This document shows, piece after piece, positions 52,834 through 62,347 of a stretch of DNA of 64,000 nt. Position numbers and translations under genes: made by a program. This stretch comes from UBA5868 sp964482025 (lineage in GTDB: Bacteria; Pseudomonadota; Gammaproteobacteria; Pseudomonadales; Cellvibrionaceae): the NCBI GenBank assembly GCA_964482025.1, contig CAYZVN010000002.1:24828-88827 (forward strand), written 5' to 3'. Position 1 is the stretch's first letter; every line of letters starts with the position of its first letter. The notes under the pieces are model-generated. The model did not search any database. It saw nothing but the letters and a program-made list of their open reading frames with translations, and was not told the DNA's origin.

Positions 52834-54435
52834 ATGAGAGTGTCATCCCTACAGATTTTTAATGTCGCGCGCACCAGCATGGCGGAGGCGAATCAGGAAA
52901 TCATAAAAACGCAGGAGCAGATGTCCACCCAAAAGCGGGTGCTGTCGCCAGCGGACGACCCGGTCGCATCAACCAAAATTCTGCAGCTGACGGATGAACT
53001 GGCCAATATTGATCAATATCTTAAAAATATTGATATTGCAAAAAACAGTCTGACCATGGAAGAAGCGGTGCTCGGCAGCGTTGTAAGCGTGATCCAGAAT
53101 ATGCAGGAGTTGGCGGTTGCCGCCGGCAATACAGCGCTTCTGAGCAAAAGCGAATACAGCTCCATGGCAGAGGCCGTGTCCACCCGGATGGACGAGCTGA
53201 TGAGCTTGATGAATACTCGCAATGCTAATGGTGACTATATTTTTGGTGGTTACAAAAGTGCGGGGCAGCCTTTTAATGGCGATTCTTTTAATGGCTTTCA
53301 GTATCAGGGCGATGATGGTCAGCAATTTATCAAAATTGCTAACAATACTCAGATAGCGGCAACGGACTCGGGCAAAGGCATTTTTTTAGATGTTCGCAGC
53401 GCAAATAAAACCATGAGTACCAGCGCCAGCCCGGCAAACACCGCAAGCCCACCTGCACGTATTAGCTTGGGGGAAGTGGTAGACCAAAATTCCTACGATG
53501 AATTCTATCCCGAAGACATAATGATATCCTTCAATGCGGACAGCAATATTAATCCTCCGGGGAAAAACTTTACCGCTACCGAACGCTCTACCGGTCGGAT
53601 AATAGCGGCCAACCAACCCTACAACCCAGGTGAGGAGATACAGCTTAAAGGCGTGAGCGTCAAAATTCTAGGGGCGCCCGCCTCGGGCTCTCCGGCCGTT
53701 GCGGCGACTTATTCTTTTGGCACCGATTTGGCGCAGATATTTCCGGCAGATTTTAGCGCGCCTAATAATGCCTCATTCAGTGTTACGGTCGGTGGTCGAA
53801 CGGAGCGTTTGGTGTTGGACGCCAATATTACCAATACCGCCGATCTGGTTGCGAACCTTACCAATGCCACGAATGGCAATGCTGGGCGTTTGGCGAATTT
53901 GGGCGTTACCGTGGATAACAATGGTCTGCACATGGCAAAGGGTGTCAATATCACCATCGCCAGTGGATCGCCGGCAATTGACGCCGCACTCGGTATTAAT
54001 GCCACTGCCGGCAGTCAATCTACCAACGGTCAGACGGCTCGCGCCGGAGATCGATTTTTTATTGAATCGACGGAAAAGCAGGACATCCTCACCACTCTGG
54101 GGCGCTTTAAAAATGCAATGGAGAATTTTGACGGTAGCGCCGAAGGCAAGCAAGCAATTGCCGACATAGTGGCGGCGACACTCAGCAATCTTGCCAACGG
54201 CCTTGACAGTGTGATTGATTCTCAAACCAAAATTGGCGCGCGGATCAATTCTTTAGAGGCGACTCGTAATCTGCATCTGGATACCCAGATTGTCAGCAAA
54301 GAAATTATGAGTAAGCTCCGCGACGTCGACTACGCCGAGGCCGCCACGCGCTTATCTCAACAGTCTCTTATCCTACAGGCTGCCCAACAATCCTTTATCC
54401 GCGTCAGCCAGTTGAGTCTGTTTAATCGGATGTAA
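52834..54435 (+). CDS. flgL: Flagellar hook-associated protein 3 FlgL, enlarged
   Basis: A 533-residue junction protein (usual ~300-420). Start MRVSSLQIFNVARTSMAEANQEIIKTQEQMSTQKRVLSPADDPVASTKILQLTDELA and end NSLEATRNLHLDTQIVSKEIMSKLRDVDYAEAATRLSQQSLILQAAQQSFIRVSQLSLFNRM are flagellin-like coiled coils. The extra sequence is central, with repeated Asn/Ala/Thr-rich segments. It follows flgK by 32 bp and is the last gene before the flagellins. Confidence 0.94.
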   Translation: MRVSSLQIFNVARTSMAEANQEIIKTQEQMSTQKRVLSPADDPVASTKILQLTDELANIDQYLKNIDIAKNSLTMEEAVLGSVVSVIQNMQELAVAAGNTALLSKSEYSSMAEAVSTRMDELMSLMNTRNANGDYIFGGYKSAGQPFNGDSFNGFQYQGDDGQQFIKIANNTQIAATDSGKGIFLDVRSANKTMSTSASPANTASPPARISLGEVVDQNSYDEFYPEDIMISFNADSNINPPGKNFTATERSTGRIIAANQPYNPGEEIQLKGVSVKILGAPASGSPAVAATYSFGTDLAQIFPADFSAPNNASFSVTVGGRTERLVLDANITNTADLVANLTNATNGNAGRLANLGVTVDNNGLHMAKGVNITIASGSPAIDAALGINATAGSQSTNGQTARAGDRFFIESTEKQDILTTLGRFKNAMENFDGSAEGKQAIADIVAATLSNLANGLDSVIDSQTKIGARINSLEATRNLHLDTQIVSKEIMSKLRDVDYAEAATRLSQQSLILQAAQQSFIRVSQLSLFNRM

Positions 54436-54446
54436 ACAATAAAGAT

Positions 54447-54479
54447 AGGCGCGGATTATCCTAAGCGGATACCGCGCCT
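54447..54479 (+). terminator. Hairpin after flgL
   Basis: AGGCGCGG (54447-54454) pairs with CCGCGCCT (54472-54479), with an inner ATCC/GGAT pair. No strong T run. The rest of the 573-bp gap to fliC1 (54436-55008) holds a second hairpin (AAAGCCG-GGTTTT-CGGCTTT, about 54826-54846) and the sigma54 element; I see no gene in it. Confidence 0.6.
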
Positions 54480-54843
54480 TCAAAAAGATCAGGCTTAAAA
54501 ATCAGACTTAAGTCGTTGTCTTAGTCAAACAATCGAAAACTTTGCTTTTCTGACTCTCCCATTCCCCATCTCGACTGATCATTTGAGTGGGAAAACCCCT
54601 GGCTCGTGGCTTATTTAGAGTGATTTAAGTCACTTGCGTTTATCACGCTTGCAAGAGCTGTCCATAGCTCGCCTATTTCCTTTATCCCAAAGCACCGCCA
54701 ATGGCAACGCATCTCCGCGTTTTATCGGACTTGGTGGTGCAAGCGGCAAAAAATTGTCCTTTACCCCTGCAACCTTTTGCCGCTTCTTTCTCCGCGCCCG
54801 GATAAAACGTCAAAAATGCGGCAAAAAAGCCGGGTTTTCGGCT

Positions 54844-54860
54844 TTGGCACAGCGGTTGCA
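54844..54860 (+). promoter_or_regulatory. Sigma54 promoter upstream of the first flagellin
   Basis: TTGGCACAGCGGTTGCA matches the full -24/-12 consensus with exact spacing, 149 bp before the fliC1 ATG. It overlaps the right arm of a hairpin. I found no correctly spaced sigma28 element here. Confidence 0.82.
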
Positions 54861-55008
54861 ATATTGTGCTCAGTCAAGTGCTCTATTAAATGAGAAAAGT
54901 CTCGCGATTTAGTTGGGCCGAAATTCCGACAGATCTTTGCACGGTATTTAGCACGCTGCTTTAAGTAAAGACTGGTACGGCTGTATTTTAGGTAACAGGA
55001 GATGAGCT

Positions 55009-57162
55009 ATGCCTCTGATTATTAATACCAACGTTTCGTCCTTGAATGCACAGCGACAGTTGGTGAATTCCGGTAACGAACTCTCGACCGCTATGGAGCG
55101 CTTGTCTTCTGGTAAGCGCATTAATACGGCGGCGGATGATGCTGCAGGCCTCGCCATCTCCAATCGAATGACGTCGCAAATACGCGGCCTTAATCAGGCG
55201 GTGAGAAATGCCAATGATGGCATTTCCTTAATTCAAACCGCCGAAGGTGCGCTGGACGAATCCACCAATATCCTGCAGCGTATGCGCGAGCTGGCGATTC
55301 AGTCGGCGAACGGTATTTATGACGACGATAACCGCGCAACTTTAGATGCAGAAGTGCAACAGCTGATTCAAGAGCTGGACCGCATCGCCAAAACCACCAC
55401 CTTTAACGGGCAGCCTTTGTTAGACGGCAGCATGGGCAACGTAGAGTTACAGGTGGGAGCCCAGGCCAATCAAACGATTAATATCAATATCCAAGCCATG
55501 GACGCCAGGACCTTGGGGATGGGATCCGTTTCGGTGGATATGTTAGGTGCACCGGTAACTTCGAATCTAGCAGGCCTGGTGCTCAACGATACCGATATCT
55601 TAATTAATGGGCAGTCCATAGGACGCTTTGACGGTACCAGAGACGATACCTTTCAGACGCTGATTGACAATATCAACAAAAATGTTCGCGGTGTGGAGGC
55701 TTCGGGTTATACCGCATTGCAGTCAACGGCAGTGGGCGATGGGGTTTTGGAAAATGGCAATAAATTAGAAATCACGCTTGAAGCTGCCGATGGCAGCGGT
55801 GTCACCGTATTTAATATTACCGATACCAAAAGCATGAAGGAGCTGGTTGAAAAGATAAATACAGTGACGGGAGGTATTGTTAGCGCCGATACCGATAGTA
55901 ATGGGCGTTTAAGTATTTCCAATAATACCGGTGCGACAATCACGGTTCAGGCGGTGGGGCCAACGGGTGCTGATGCAGACGCTGTTTCTCAGATGGTGGC
56001 GAAGTCTACCGGATTTGCCTTGTTTGACGCCTCTGCGGCAGTAGGTGCAAAAAGCACGACCGACTCTGCCTCGGGCCAAATTATCTTAACCTCTAAACAC
56101 GGTGATCCCATTACCGTGGGGCTTGGCTCGACGGGCGACATTGGCAAGTTACAACAGCTTGGTTTTAGAGAAACTACGGAGCCCGGTGTAGTAAAAGGTG
56201 TGGGGATTTCTGCTGCGGATGTTCCATGGGGTGTCGGTGATTTGACGCTCAATGGTGTCGCCATTGATAACAGCAACACCGACAGCTTGCAGGGGAAGGT
56301 GAATGCGATAAATCGTCAGAGTGCTGATACCGGTGTGGTGGCTGCGGCTTACTCCAGCGTATCCATTCGCAATATTGATATGTCGGTGTGGGACAACGCA
56401 GCAGCCACCATGGGCATTAACGGGGTCGAAGTTGACCTGGGGAACCCGGCGTTGCCGGCGAACCCGACTATGTCGGATTTGGTGGATGCGTTCAATGCAA
56501 AAACCGATGCGACAGGTGTATCCGCGTATTTATTAGGTGATCGGATTGTTCTCGAATCCGACCAGGGCGCAATCAATATCGGTGTTGCACAGAGCGGGGA
56601 TATTTTTGGTGCCGCCTTTACTGATACGGACTTTGCCTTTTCCATTGGTGCCGATGTTGACGCTGATGGGGTGGCGGATACATCGACCTTTACTATGCCA
56701 GGTGCGGGGGGCGTGACGGTCCCCGCCGGCCTAAAACTCACCAGCACTACCGGTCAGCCCATCAGTATTGAGTTGGGACCTAATGCCGATTCGGCGACCC
56801 TCGGCTTATTGGAAGCCAACTCCACCGCGGAAGGTCGCTTTGGTACCGCTATCGCCAGTGTGGGGATCGATACCGCAGCCAAAGCGCAAAAAGCCATTGG
56901 CGTGATTGATAAAGCACTGGAGACCATTAACGACATTCGCTCGCAATTGGGGGCGGCCAATAACCGCCTGGATTTCACCATCAATAACCTGATGTCGGTA
57001 ACGGAGAATACAGCCGCAGCGCGCTCGCGTATTTTGGACGCGGATTTCGCTGCTGAAACCGCCGCCCTCAGCCGCGCCCAGGTATTGCAGCAGGCCTCAC
57101 AGGCGATGCTCGCCCAGGCGAATGCGCAATCACAACAAGTGTTGCAGCTACTGCAAGGCTAA
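55009..57162 (+). CDS. fliC: Flagellin 1
   Basis: A 717-residue filament protein. The N-terminal ~175 residues (INTNVSSLNAQRQLVNSGNELSTAMERLSSGKRINTAADDAAGLAISNRMTSQIRGLNQAVRNANDGISLIQTAEGALDE) and C-terminal ~90 residues (IGVIDKALETINDIRSQLGAANNRLDFTINNLMSVTENTAAARSRILDADFAAETAALSRAQVLQQASQAMLAQANAQSQQVLQLLQG) form D0/D1. The centre (~450 residues) is a variable exposed domain with flagellin IN-type repeats. It is a paralogue of the next gene, nearly identical in D0/D1 but divergent in the centre. ACAGGAGATGAGCT precedes the ATG. Its promoter looks sigma54-dependent. Confidence 0.95.
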   Translation: MPLIINTNVSSLNAQRQLVNSGNELSTAMERLSSGKRINTAADDAAGLAISNRMTSQIRGLNQAVRNANDGISLIQTAEGALDESTNILQRMRELAIQSANGIYDDDNRATLDAEVQQLIQELDRIAKTTTFNGQPLLDGSMGNVELQVGAQANQTININIQAMDARTLGMGSVSVDMLGAPVTSNLAGLVLNDTDILINGQSIGRFDGTRDDTFQTLIDNINKNVRGVEASGYTALQSTAVGDGVLENGNKLEITLEAADGSGVTVFNITDTKSMKELVEKINTVTGGIVSADTDSNGRLSISNNTGATITVQAVGPTGADADAVSQMVAKSTGFALFDASAAVGAKSTTDSASGQIILTSKHGDPITVGLGSTGDIGKLQQLGFRETTEPGVVKGVGISAADVPWGVGDLTLNGVAIDNSNTDSLQGKVNAINRQSADTGVVAAAYSSVSIRNIDMSVWDNAAATMGINGVEVDLGNPALPANPTMSDLVDAFNAKTDATGVSAYLLGDRIVLESDQGAINIGVAQSGDIFGAAFTDTDFAFSIGADVDADGVADTSTFTMPGAGGVTVPAGLKLTSTTGQPISIELGPNADSATLGLLEANSTAEGRFGTAIASVGIDTAAKAQKAIGVIDKALETINDIRSQLGAANNRLDFTINNLMSVTENTAAARSRILDADFAAETAALSRAQVLQQASQAMLAQANAQSQQVLQLLQG

Positions 57163-57190
57163 TCAGCCCACTCATTCCGCTAAGCCTTCT

Positions 57191-57224
57191 AAAGCCCGGT
57201 GCCTCAGGTATCCGGGTTTTTTTT
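57191..57224 (+). terminator. Terminator after flagellin 1
   Basis: CCCGG...CCGGG stem (57195-57199, 57212-57216), with a small inner CCT/AGG pair, followed by eight T. It separates the two flagellin genes into different transcription units. Confidence 0.88.
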
Positions 57225-57350
57225 GTCCCCGAGTAAAGCGCATTGATGGAGTAAAGGGGTGAGCAAATGGGATTAAGTATAAAAAGCCGTTTTTCATGCT
57301 TATACGATCTAACTAGTCGGGGTTTCGCGGAATAATTAGTAGAAAAGTAC

Positions 57351-57377
57351 TAAAGAAAATAACGGGTGTGCCGAAAA
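57351..57377 (+). promoter_or_regulatory. Sigma28 (FliA) promoter of flagellin 2
   Basis: TAAAGAAA-N11-GCCGAAAA: -35 TAAAG and -10 GCCGA with the exact spacing, 89 bp before the ATG at 57467. Confidence 0.85.
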
Positions 57378-57466
57378 GCAGTGCAGAAGCGCTCTTTGAG
57401 CTTCGCCTGCAGGCTAGTAGACATGGCTTGCAAGCAATCTGACAGCAACTCAGTTAGGAGGCTTAC

Positions 57467-59518
57467 ATGCCACTTTATATTAATACCAACGTATCTTCGC
57501 TCAACGCACAGCGCCAATTGATGAGCTCTGGCCAGGAGCTAGATAAAGCCATGACACGTTTGTCATCCGGTATGCGGATCAACTCTGCCGCCGATGACGC
57601 CGCTGGTCTGGCGATTTCTAACCGTCAAACCTCGCAAATTCGCGGCTTGGATCAAGCCGTACGTAATGCCAACGATGGTATCTCCCTGATTCAAACCGCT
57701 GAAGGTGCTTTGTCCGAAAGTACCAACATCCTCCAGCGTATGCGCGAACTGGCCATCCAGTCGGCGAACGGTATCTACGGCGACGACAACCGCGCCGCCC
57801 TGGATGCGGAAGTTCAACAGCTGGTTTCCGAGCTGGACCGAATCGCCGAAACCACCACCTTTAACGGTCGCACAATCTTTGACGGCTCAATGAAAGATGT
57901 AGACCTACAAGTCGGCGCCCAAGCCAATCAGACCATCAACCTGAAAATGCAGGCAATGGATGCTAAGACGTTGGGTATGGGATCTACCAGTGTGGATATG
58001 ATGGGGGCGAAAACAGATTTAACGGGCGTGACGTTTTCAGACGGAGACGTGTCAATTAATGGGCAGTCCATTATCAAAGGCACGGATACTTGGACTGAAG
58101 GTGCGGACCAAGTTCAAGATTTGCTTGACCATATCAACAAAAACGTTAACGGCGTTACCGCATCTACCTACGCAGTAGCCTCCGCTACGTCGGCGGGTAC
58201 CGGCGTTTTGGCTGCTGGCGAGAGTGTTTCAGTTACCTTGGAACATTTGGATGGCACATCAAGCACCATCGAAGTGGGTGGCGGAACAACCACTCTGCAG
58301 GAACTGGTAGACAAAATGAATACTGCGGGCGGAGGCAAGTTTTCAGCTTCCCTCGACGACAATGGCAAAGTCTCCATTTCCGCAGAGAATGTTGCGAGTA
58401 TTACTGTTGCTGACGACACTGCAGCTTTGGGTGCTGATATCACCGATCCAGCTAACGCCAACATCACACTAAAAGCCGATAACGGTGATCCGATCTCCGT
58501 TACCCGAGGGTCTACTGGTACCTTGGAGCAGTTGAATGCGCTTGGCTTTCGGGAAAATGATCAGGCTGGCGTAATTGAAGGTCATGCAATAGGCGCTGCT
58601 GCGTTTGCAGTAGGTGACTTGCAGATTAATGGTGTAAACGTCGGTGCGTCTAAAACTGGAGGTTTGCAGGACAAGGTAAGTGCTATTAATGCCGTTTCTT
58701 CTGAAACTGGTGTGACGGCTAAGGCGTTTACCTCAGTGTCTTTGGATTTTGGTGGCGTAGCTCTGTCCGATTTGGCTGGCGGAACTATGGCGATGAATGG
58801 CGTTGACATCACCATCGCGGCCGGAACGGCAACGACCAAACTCTCTGACGTTGCAGCGGCATTCAATGCTCAAACGGATGCCACCGGCGTCACCGCGACA
58901 GTATCAGGTACTCGGTTGATACTAGAAGGTAATGTCTCGCAGATCGCATTTGGTGAAGGTGTTGGTGGAACCCCAGCTGCACCAGAAGCAGCGTTGACGG
59001 ATGGTACAAATATTGTGGCGTTAGCAATTGCAGGGGATGAGGGATCGGCAGCAGCAATAAATGGTACAACCAATGGTGTGGCCGCTGGTGGTATCCAACT
59101 CGTTAGCGACAACGGCAACCCAATTTCCGTCAAACACGCTAACGATTCAGAAGCCAAAACCGGCCTGATCGACTCTAACGTGATGGGTGGAGGCGCCTTT
59201 GGCTCTGCCATCGCCAGTATCAGCATTGCTACGGAATCTGGTGCGCATAAGGCCATCGGCGTGATCGATAACGCGCTAAAAACGGTGGACGATATGCGGT
59301 CGCAGTTGGGTGCGGTAAATAACCGCCTCGACTTTACCGTGTCCAACCTGTCCAACGTTATTGAAAACACTCAGTCGGCACGAGCTCGTATCACGGATGC
59401 GGACTTTGCGGCGGAAACGGCGGCCCTTAGTCGGGCGCAAGTTCTGCAACAGGCCTCACAAGCCATGCTGGCCCAGGCCAACGCAAGGCCGCAGCAAGTG
59501 CTGTCGCTGCTGCAGTAA
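57467..59518 (+). CDS. fliC: Flagellin 2
   Basis: A 683-residue second flagellin in tandem with the first. D0/D1 is nearly the same (INTNVSSLNAQRQLMSSGQELDKAMTRLSSGMRINSAADDAAGLAISNRQTSQIRGLDQAVRNANDGISLIQTAEGAL at the N-terminus; ENTQSARARITDADFAAETAALSRAQVLQQASQAMLAQANARPQQVLSLLQ at the C-terminus). The central ~430 residues differ more but keep the same architecture and share blocks such as ISVKHANDS-like loops. GGAGGCTTAC precedes the ATG. It is driven by a FliA-type promoter and followed by flaG and fliD. Confidence 0.95.
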   Translation: MPLYINTNVSSLNAQRQLMSSGQELDKAMTRLSSGMRINSAADDAAGLAISNRQTSQIRGLDQAVRNANDGISLIQTAEGALSESTNILQRMRELAIQSANGIYGDDNRAALDAEVQQLVSELDRIAETTTFNGRTIFDGSMKDVDLQVGAQANQTINLKMQAMDAKTLGMGSTSVDMMGAKTDLTGVTFSDGDVSINGQSIIKGTDTWTEGADQVQDLLDHINKNVNGVTASTYAVASATSAGTGVLAAGESVSVTLEHLDGTSSTIEVGGGTTTLQELVDKMNTAGGGKFSASLDDNGKVSISAENVASITVADDTAALGADITDPANANITLKADNGDPISVTRGSTGTLEQLNALGFRENDQAGVIEGHAIGAAAFAVGDLQINGVNVGASKTGGLQDKVSAINAVSSETGVTAKAFTSVSLDFGGVALSDLAGGTMAMNGVDITIAAGTATTKLSDVAAAFNAQTDATGVTATVSGTRLILEGNVSQIAFGEGVGGTPAAPEAALTDGTNIVALAIAGDEGSAAAINGTTNGVAAGGIQLVSDNGNPISVKHANDSEAKTGLIDSNVMGGGAFGSAIASISIATESGAHKAIGVIDNALKTVDDMRSQLGAVNNRLDFTVSNLSNVIENTQSARARITDADFAAETAALSRAQVLQQASQAMLAQANARPQQVLSLLQ

Positions 59519-59531
59519 GGTGAACAGGATT

Positions 59532-59558
59532 AACCCGGTGGCAACGCCGGGTTGTTTT
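59532..59558 (+). terminator. Terminator-like hairpin after flagellin 2
   Basis: AACCCGG-TGGCAACG-CCGGGTT then GTTTTAT. A second, longer stem (TTGGCGGG at 59568-59575 with CCCGCCAA at 59607-59614, inner CTCTTC-GCAG-GAAGAG) followed by TTTTG ends just before the flaG ribosome site. Confidence 0.75.
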
Positions 59559-59635
59559 ATAAAAATGTTGGCGGGTTCGCAAACTCTTCGCAGGAAGAGG
59601 GCGTGGCCCGCCAATTTTGTTTTGGAGGTTAGCCC

Positions 59636-60031
59636 ATGAATGAAGTGAGATTGTCGCCTATAGCGAACGCAGCGGTGACGCAGCCTGCTTCATCGAGGGG
59701 GGGCGATGTGGACAATGCTGTAACTGCCGTCGGCAAAACTTTGCCGCTCACCACAGCGGAAAAACAACCCGCTCCTGTGGATGTGCGACCGGACCCGGCA
59801 TCTTCATCTGAGCAGCTGCAAAAAGCAGTGGTTGCCATCAACGAGTATGTGCAATCCATTAATCGAGATTTGCAGTTCAGCGTAGATGAAGATACCGACC
59901 GCACAGTGATTAAAGTGATCGACAGTGAGTCGGGAGAATTGATTCGGCAAATACCCGATGAAGTTTTTCTGGAGCTGGCACGGAAGCTGAATGAGGATGG
60001 TGGCTTGCAGTTGATCGACGCCCTCGGATAA
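59636..60031 (+). CDS. flaG: FlaG family flagellar protein
   Basis: A 131-residue FlaG protein, which influences filament length in polar-flagellate bacteria. The N-terminal ~60 residues are low complexity. The C-terminal domain has LQKAVVAINEYVQSINRDLQFSVDEDTDRTVIKVIDSESGELIRQIPDEVFLELARKLNEDGGLQLIDALG, the family signature. GGAGG precedes the ATG. No promoter of its own is evident; expression probably depends on read-through from flagellin 2 past two hairpins. Confidence 0.92.
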   Translation: MNEVRLSPIANAAVTQPASSRGGDVDNAVTAVGKTLPLTTAEKQPAPVDVRPDPASSSEQLQKAVVAINEYVQSINRDLQFSVDEDTDRTVIKVIDSESGELIRQIPDEVFLELARKLNEDGGLQLIDALG

Positions 60032-60086
60032 CTCAACGATCCATCAGGGACGCGATTGCCGGAATGGCAGATCGCAAACCTTCGGC

Positions 60087-60115
60087 AAGATGCATGGCTC
60101 GCTATGCATCTTTTT
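60087..60115 (+). terminator. Terminator after flaG
   Basis: AAGATGCAT-GGCTCGCT-ATGCATCTT with more T after it, 56 bp past the flaG stop. Confidence 0.85.
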
Positions 60116-60227
60116 CGCGTTTGATGATGAACAGCTCGCGCAGCCTGAGGACACGGCGGCGCGTGGGGCGTTGACTATACTGTATTGATGGCGCATAGCA
60201 CTTAGGCTTTGCAATAGCGCACGGCGC

Positions 60228-60254
60228 TCAAGAGTTGGCCTGCTCGGCCGATAA
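60228..60254 (+). promoter_or_regulatory. Sigma28 (FliA) promoter of fliD
   Basis: TCAAGAGT-N11-GCCGATAA: a perfect -10 and a good -35 with correct spacing. The -10 ends 23 bp before the fliD ATG, leaving a short leader that contains GGAGG. Confidence 0.85.
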
Positions 60255-60277
60255 CCGAACAGGCGGTGGAGGTTGCC

Positions 60278-62341
60278 ATGATCGACAACAACATTATCAA
60301 ATCCCTCGGCGCTGGCTCTGGCATTGATACCAAAGGGCTGGTCACGCAATTAGTGGAGATCGAACGCGCTGCTCCCCAAGGCCGCATTGATGCCAAGCGG
60401 GAAAAGGCACAAGCGCAGATCTCCGACTTCGGCGTGCTGGCGGGTGCGATGGATAAGTTGAAGTCCACCATCTCCACCTTGATGGATAAAGAAGGTCTAT
60501 TTAGTAAATCCGCGTCTTATACCTCCAGTGATGCTCTGGTACCGACCAAGCTTGCGACCAACGTACAAACTGGTACCTACGGGTTCGAGGTCAAGGCGTT
60601 GGCTGCCTCGCAATCGCTTACATTTGCCCCGCTGAGCAGCGCCACGGATTTTGTTGGCGAAGGCGTTTTGCACTTTAATTTCGGCAGCTGGAGTCGAGAT
60701 GGCAATGACGACCCCGAAACGTTTACTGCGGATGCGGGAGCCGATAGTTTTTCGATTACGATCGATAGCACCAACAACACCCTAAATGGGTTAAAGGATG
60801 CCATTAATAAAGCGGATAAAGGCGTTCAGGCCAGTGTGATTTTTGATGGTGCCGGCTATCGCCTTGTAGTGACCGCCCCCTCCGGCGCGAATAAAGAGCT
60901 GCAGGTGATAGCGGAAGAGGCGGGTGATACTCCCAGCAATACCGATAGTACGGGCCTTTCTCGTTTTGCATTTAACGATGCGATTGCCGGTATGACCGAT
61001 ATTGAACGGCAAAAAGGTGCCGATGCCCGCCTCGTCATTAATGGCCTGGAGCTAACGCGCGCTACCAATACCATTACCGATGTTGTGGAAGGACTTACGC
61101 TGGATTTAATGAAAGCCTCACCCGGCGAAGTTGTCACCGTGACCGTGTCGGACGATACCAATTTTGCCGAGCAAAAAATTCGTGAGTTTGTCGACGGCTA
61201 TAACGCCTTCCTGGAGGAAACCAAACCGCTCTTCTCTTTTAATAAAGAAGAGGAAAAATGGGGCTCCCTGAGTAACGACTCTCTGGCTAAATCCGTATTA
61301 ACGCGCTTCCGTGCGATTATCGGATCGGCGATTCCCGGCCTGACGGATTCCAATTTTTCGGCACTGACTAATTTAGGCATTCGTACGCAATTGGATGGCA
61401 CGCTGAAAATTCATGAAGATGATTTTCAGAAAGCCATGACACAGAATTTTACCGATGTCCAAAAACTCTTGGCGCCTCATACCCATTCCACCGTCAGTGA
61501 TATTACCGTCAACAGCTTCGGCAAGCAGACGCAGACGGGCAGTTATGATGTAGTGGTGACCACGCCGCCGCGCAAGGGTTATTTCACCGGTCAGGAAATG
61601 GGCATAAGTGCCGCGTTTCCCAACTTCGACACCACCGGGAAAAGCTATAGCTTTACCCTAAATGTGAATGGCGTGGAGTCGGGTGTTATTGAGCTGCCTG
61701 CTGATGCTGCCTATGCCTCGACCACGGATTTGGTGGCCGCTATGCAAAGCGCTATCAACGCCGATAGTAAGTTACGCGCAGGAGGCATTACGGTCTCGGT
61801 GACCCACGATTCAGCGACCAATCAACTCGCCATCACCTCTACTCGTTACGGCACCAACTCTTGGGTGGACGTGGTGTCCGCCAGTGAAGACGCCATAGCC
61901 GATTTAGGTGTAGCAGAAGGGAAAGGCCAAAAAGGCGTCGATGTGGCCGGTACTGTCAACGGTGTGCCGGGCTTTGGGTTAGGCAACGTGCTCTTGCCAA
62001 AACTGGGTGAAAGAGCCGAAGGCTTGACGATGATTATCGGCGAAAATGCGACCGGTGGTAAGGTGAGTTTTTCCCGCGGTTTTTCCGGTCAGATGGAAGA
62101 AGTAATTGGTCAATTTTTGCAGAGGAACGGTTTGTTCGATTCCCGCGAAGATGTATTGGATCGTCAACTGACGGATTTGGAAGATCAGGAAACGCGATTA
62201 GAACGGCGGATGAGCGCCTATCAAGAGCGCTTAATGCAACAATTTATTGCCATGGAGTCCATTTTGAATGGCCTAAATTCTCAGGGCGGATTCTTGGAAA
62301 ATCTAATTGACTCACTACCCTTTACCGCCAGTAAGAAGTAA
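60278..62341 (+). CDS. fliD: Flagellar filament cap protein FliD, enlarged
   Basis: A 687-residue cap protein (usual ~450-480). N-terminal SLGAGSGIDTKGLVTQLVEIERAAPQGRIDAKREKAQAQISDFGVLAGAMDKLKSTISTL and C-terminal EDQETRLERRMSAYQERLMQQFIAMESILNGLNSQGGFLENLIDSL are the conserved coiled ends. The middle has repeated domains, including FliD-type segments with TGSYDVVVT and LAITSTRYGTNSWVDV. GGAGG selects the ATG at 60278 over an upstream in-frame start. The last bases fall in a 25-bp tandem repeat that breaks the assembly. Confidence 0.94.
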   Translation: MIDNNIIKSLGAGSGIDTKGLVTQLVEIERAAPQGRIDAKREKAQAQISDFGVLAGAMDKLKSTISTLMDKEGLFSKSASYTSSDALVPTKLATNVQTGTYGFEVKALAASQSLTFAPLSSATDFVGEGVLHFNFGSWSRDGNDDPETFTADAGADSFSITIDSTNNTLNGLKDAINKADKGVQASVIFDGAGYRLVVTAPSGANKELQVIAEEAGDTPSNTDSTGLSRFAFNDAIAGMTDIERQKGADARLVINGLELTRATNTITDVVEGLTLDLMKASPGEVVTVTVSDDTNFAEQKIREFVDGYNAFLEETKPLFSFNKEEEKWGSLSNDSLAKSVLTRFRAIIGSAIPGLTDSNFSALTNLGIRTQLDGTLKIHEDDFQKAMTQNFTDVQKLLAPHTHSTVSDITVNSFGKQTQTGSYDVVVTTPPRKGYFTGQEMGISAAFPNFDTTGKSYSFTLNVNGVESGVIELPADAAYASTTDLVAAMQSAINADSKLRAGGITVSVTHDSATNQLAITSTRYGTNSWVDVVSASEDAIADLGVAEGKGQKGVDVAGTVNGVPGFGLGNVLLPKLGERAEGLTMIIGENATGGKVSFSRGFSGQMEEVIGQFLQRNGLFDSREDVLDRQLTDLEDQETRLERRMSAYQERLMQQFIAMESILNGLNSQGGFLENLIDSLPFTASKK

Positions 62342-62347
62342 CACTAT

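Noticed and set aside
54896..54924. A GCCGAAAT sequence with upstream AAAAGTCT that looks like a sigma28 promoter for flagellin 1
   Set aside because: The spacing is about 14 bases instead of 11, so the -35 does not fit. The sigma54 element at 54844 is much better.
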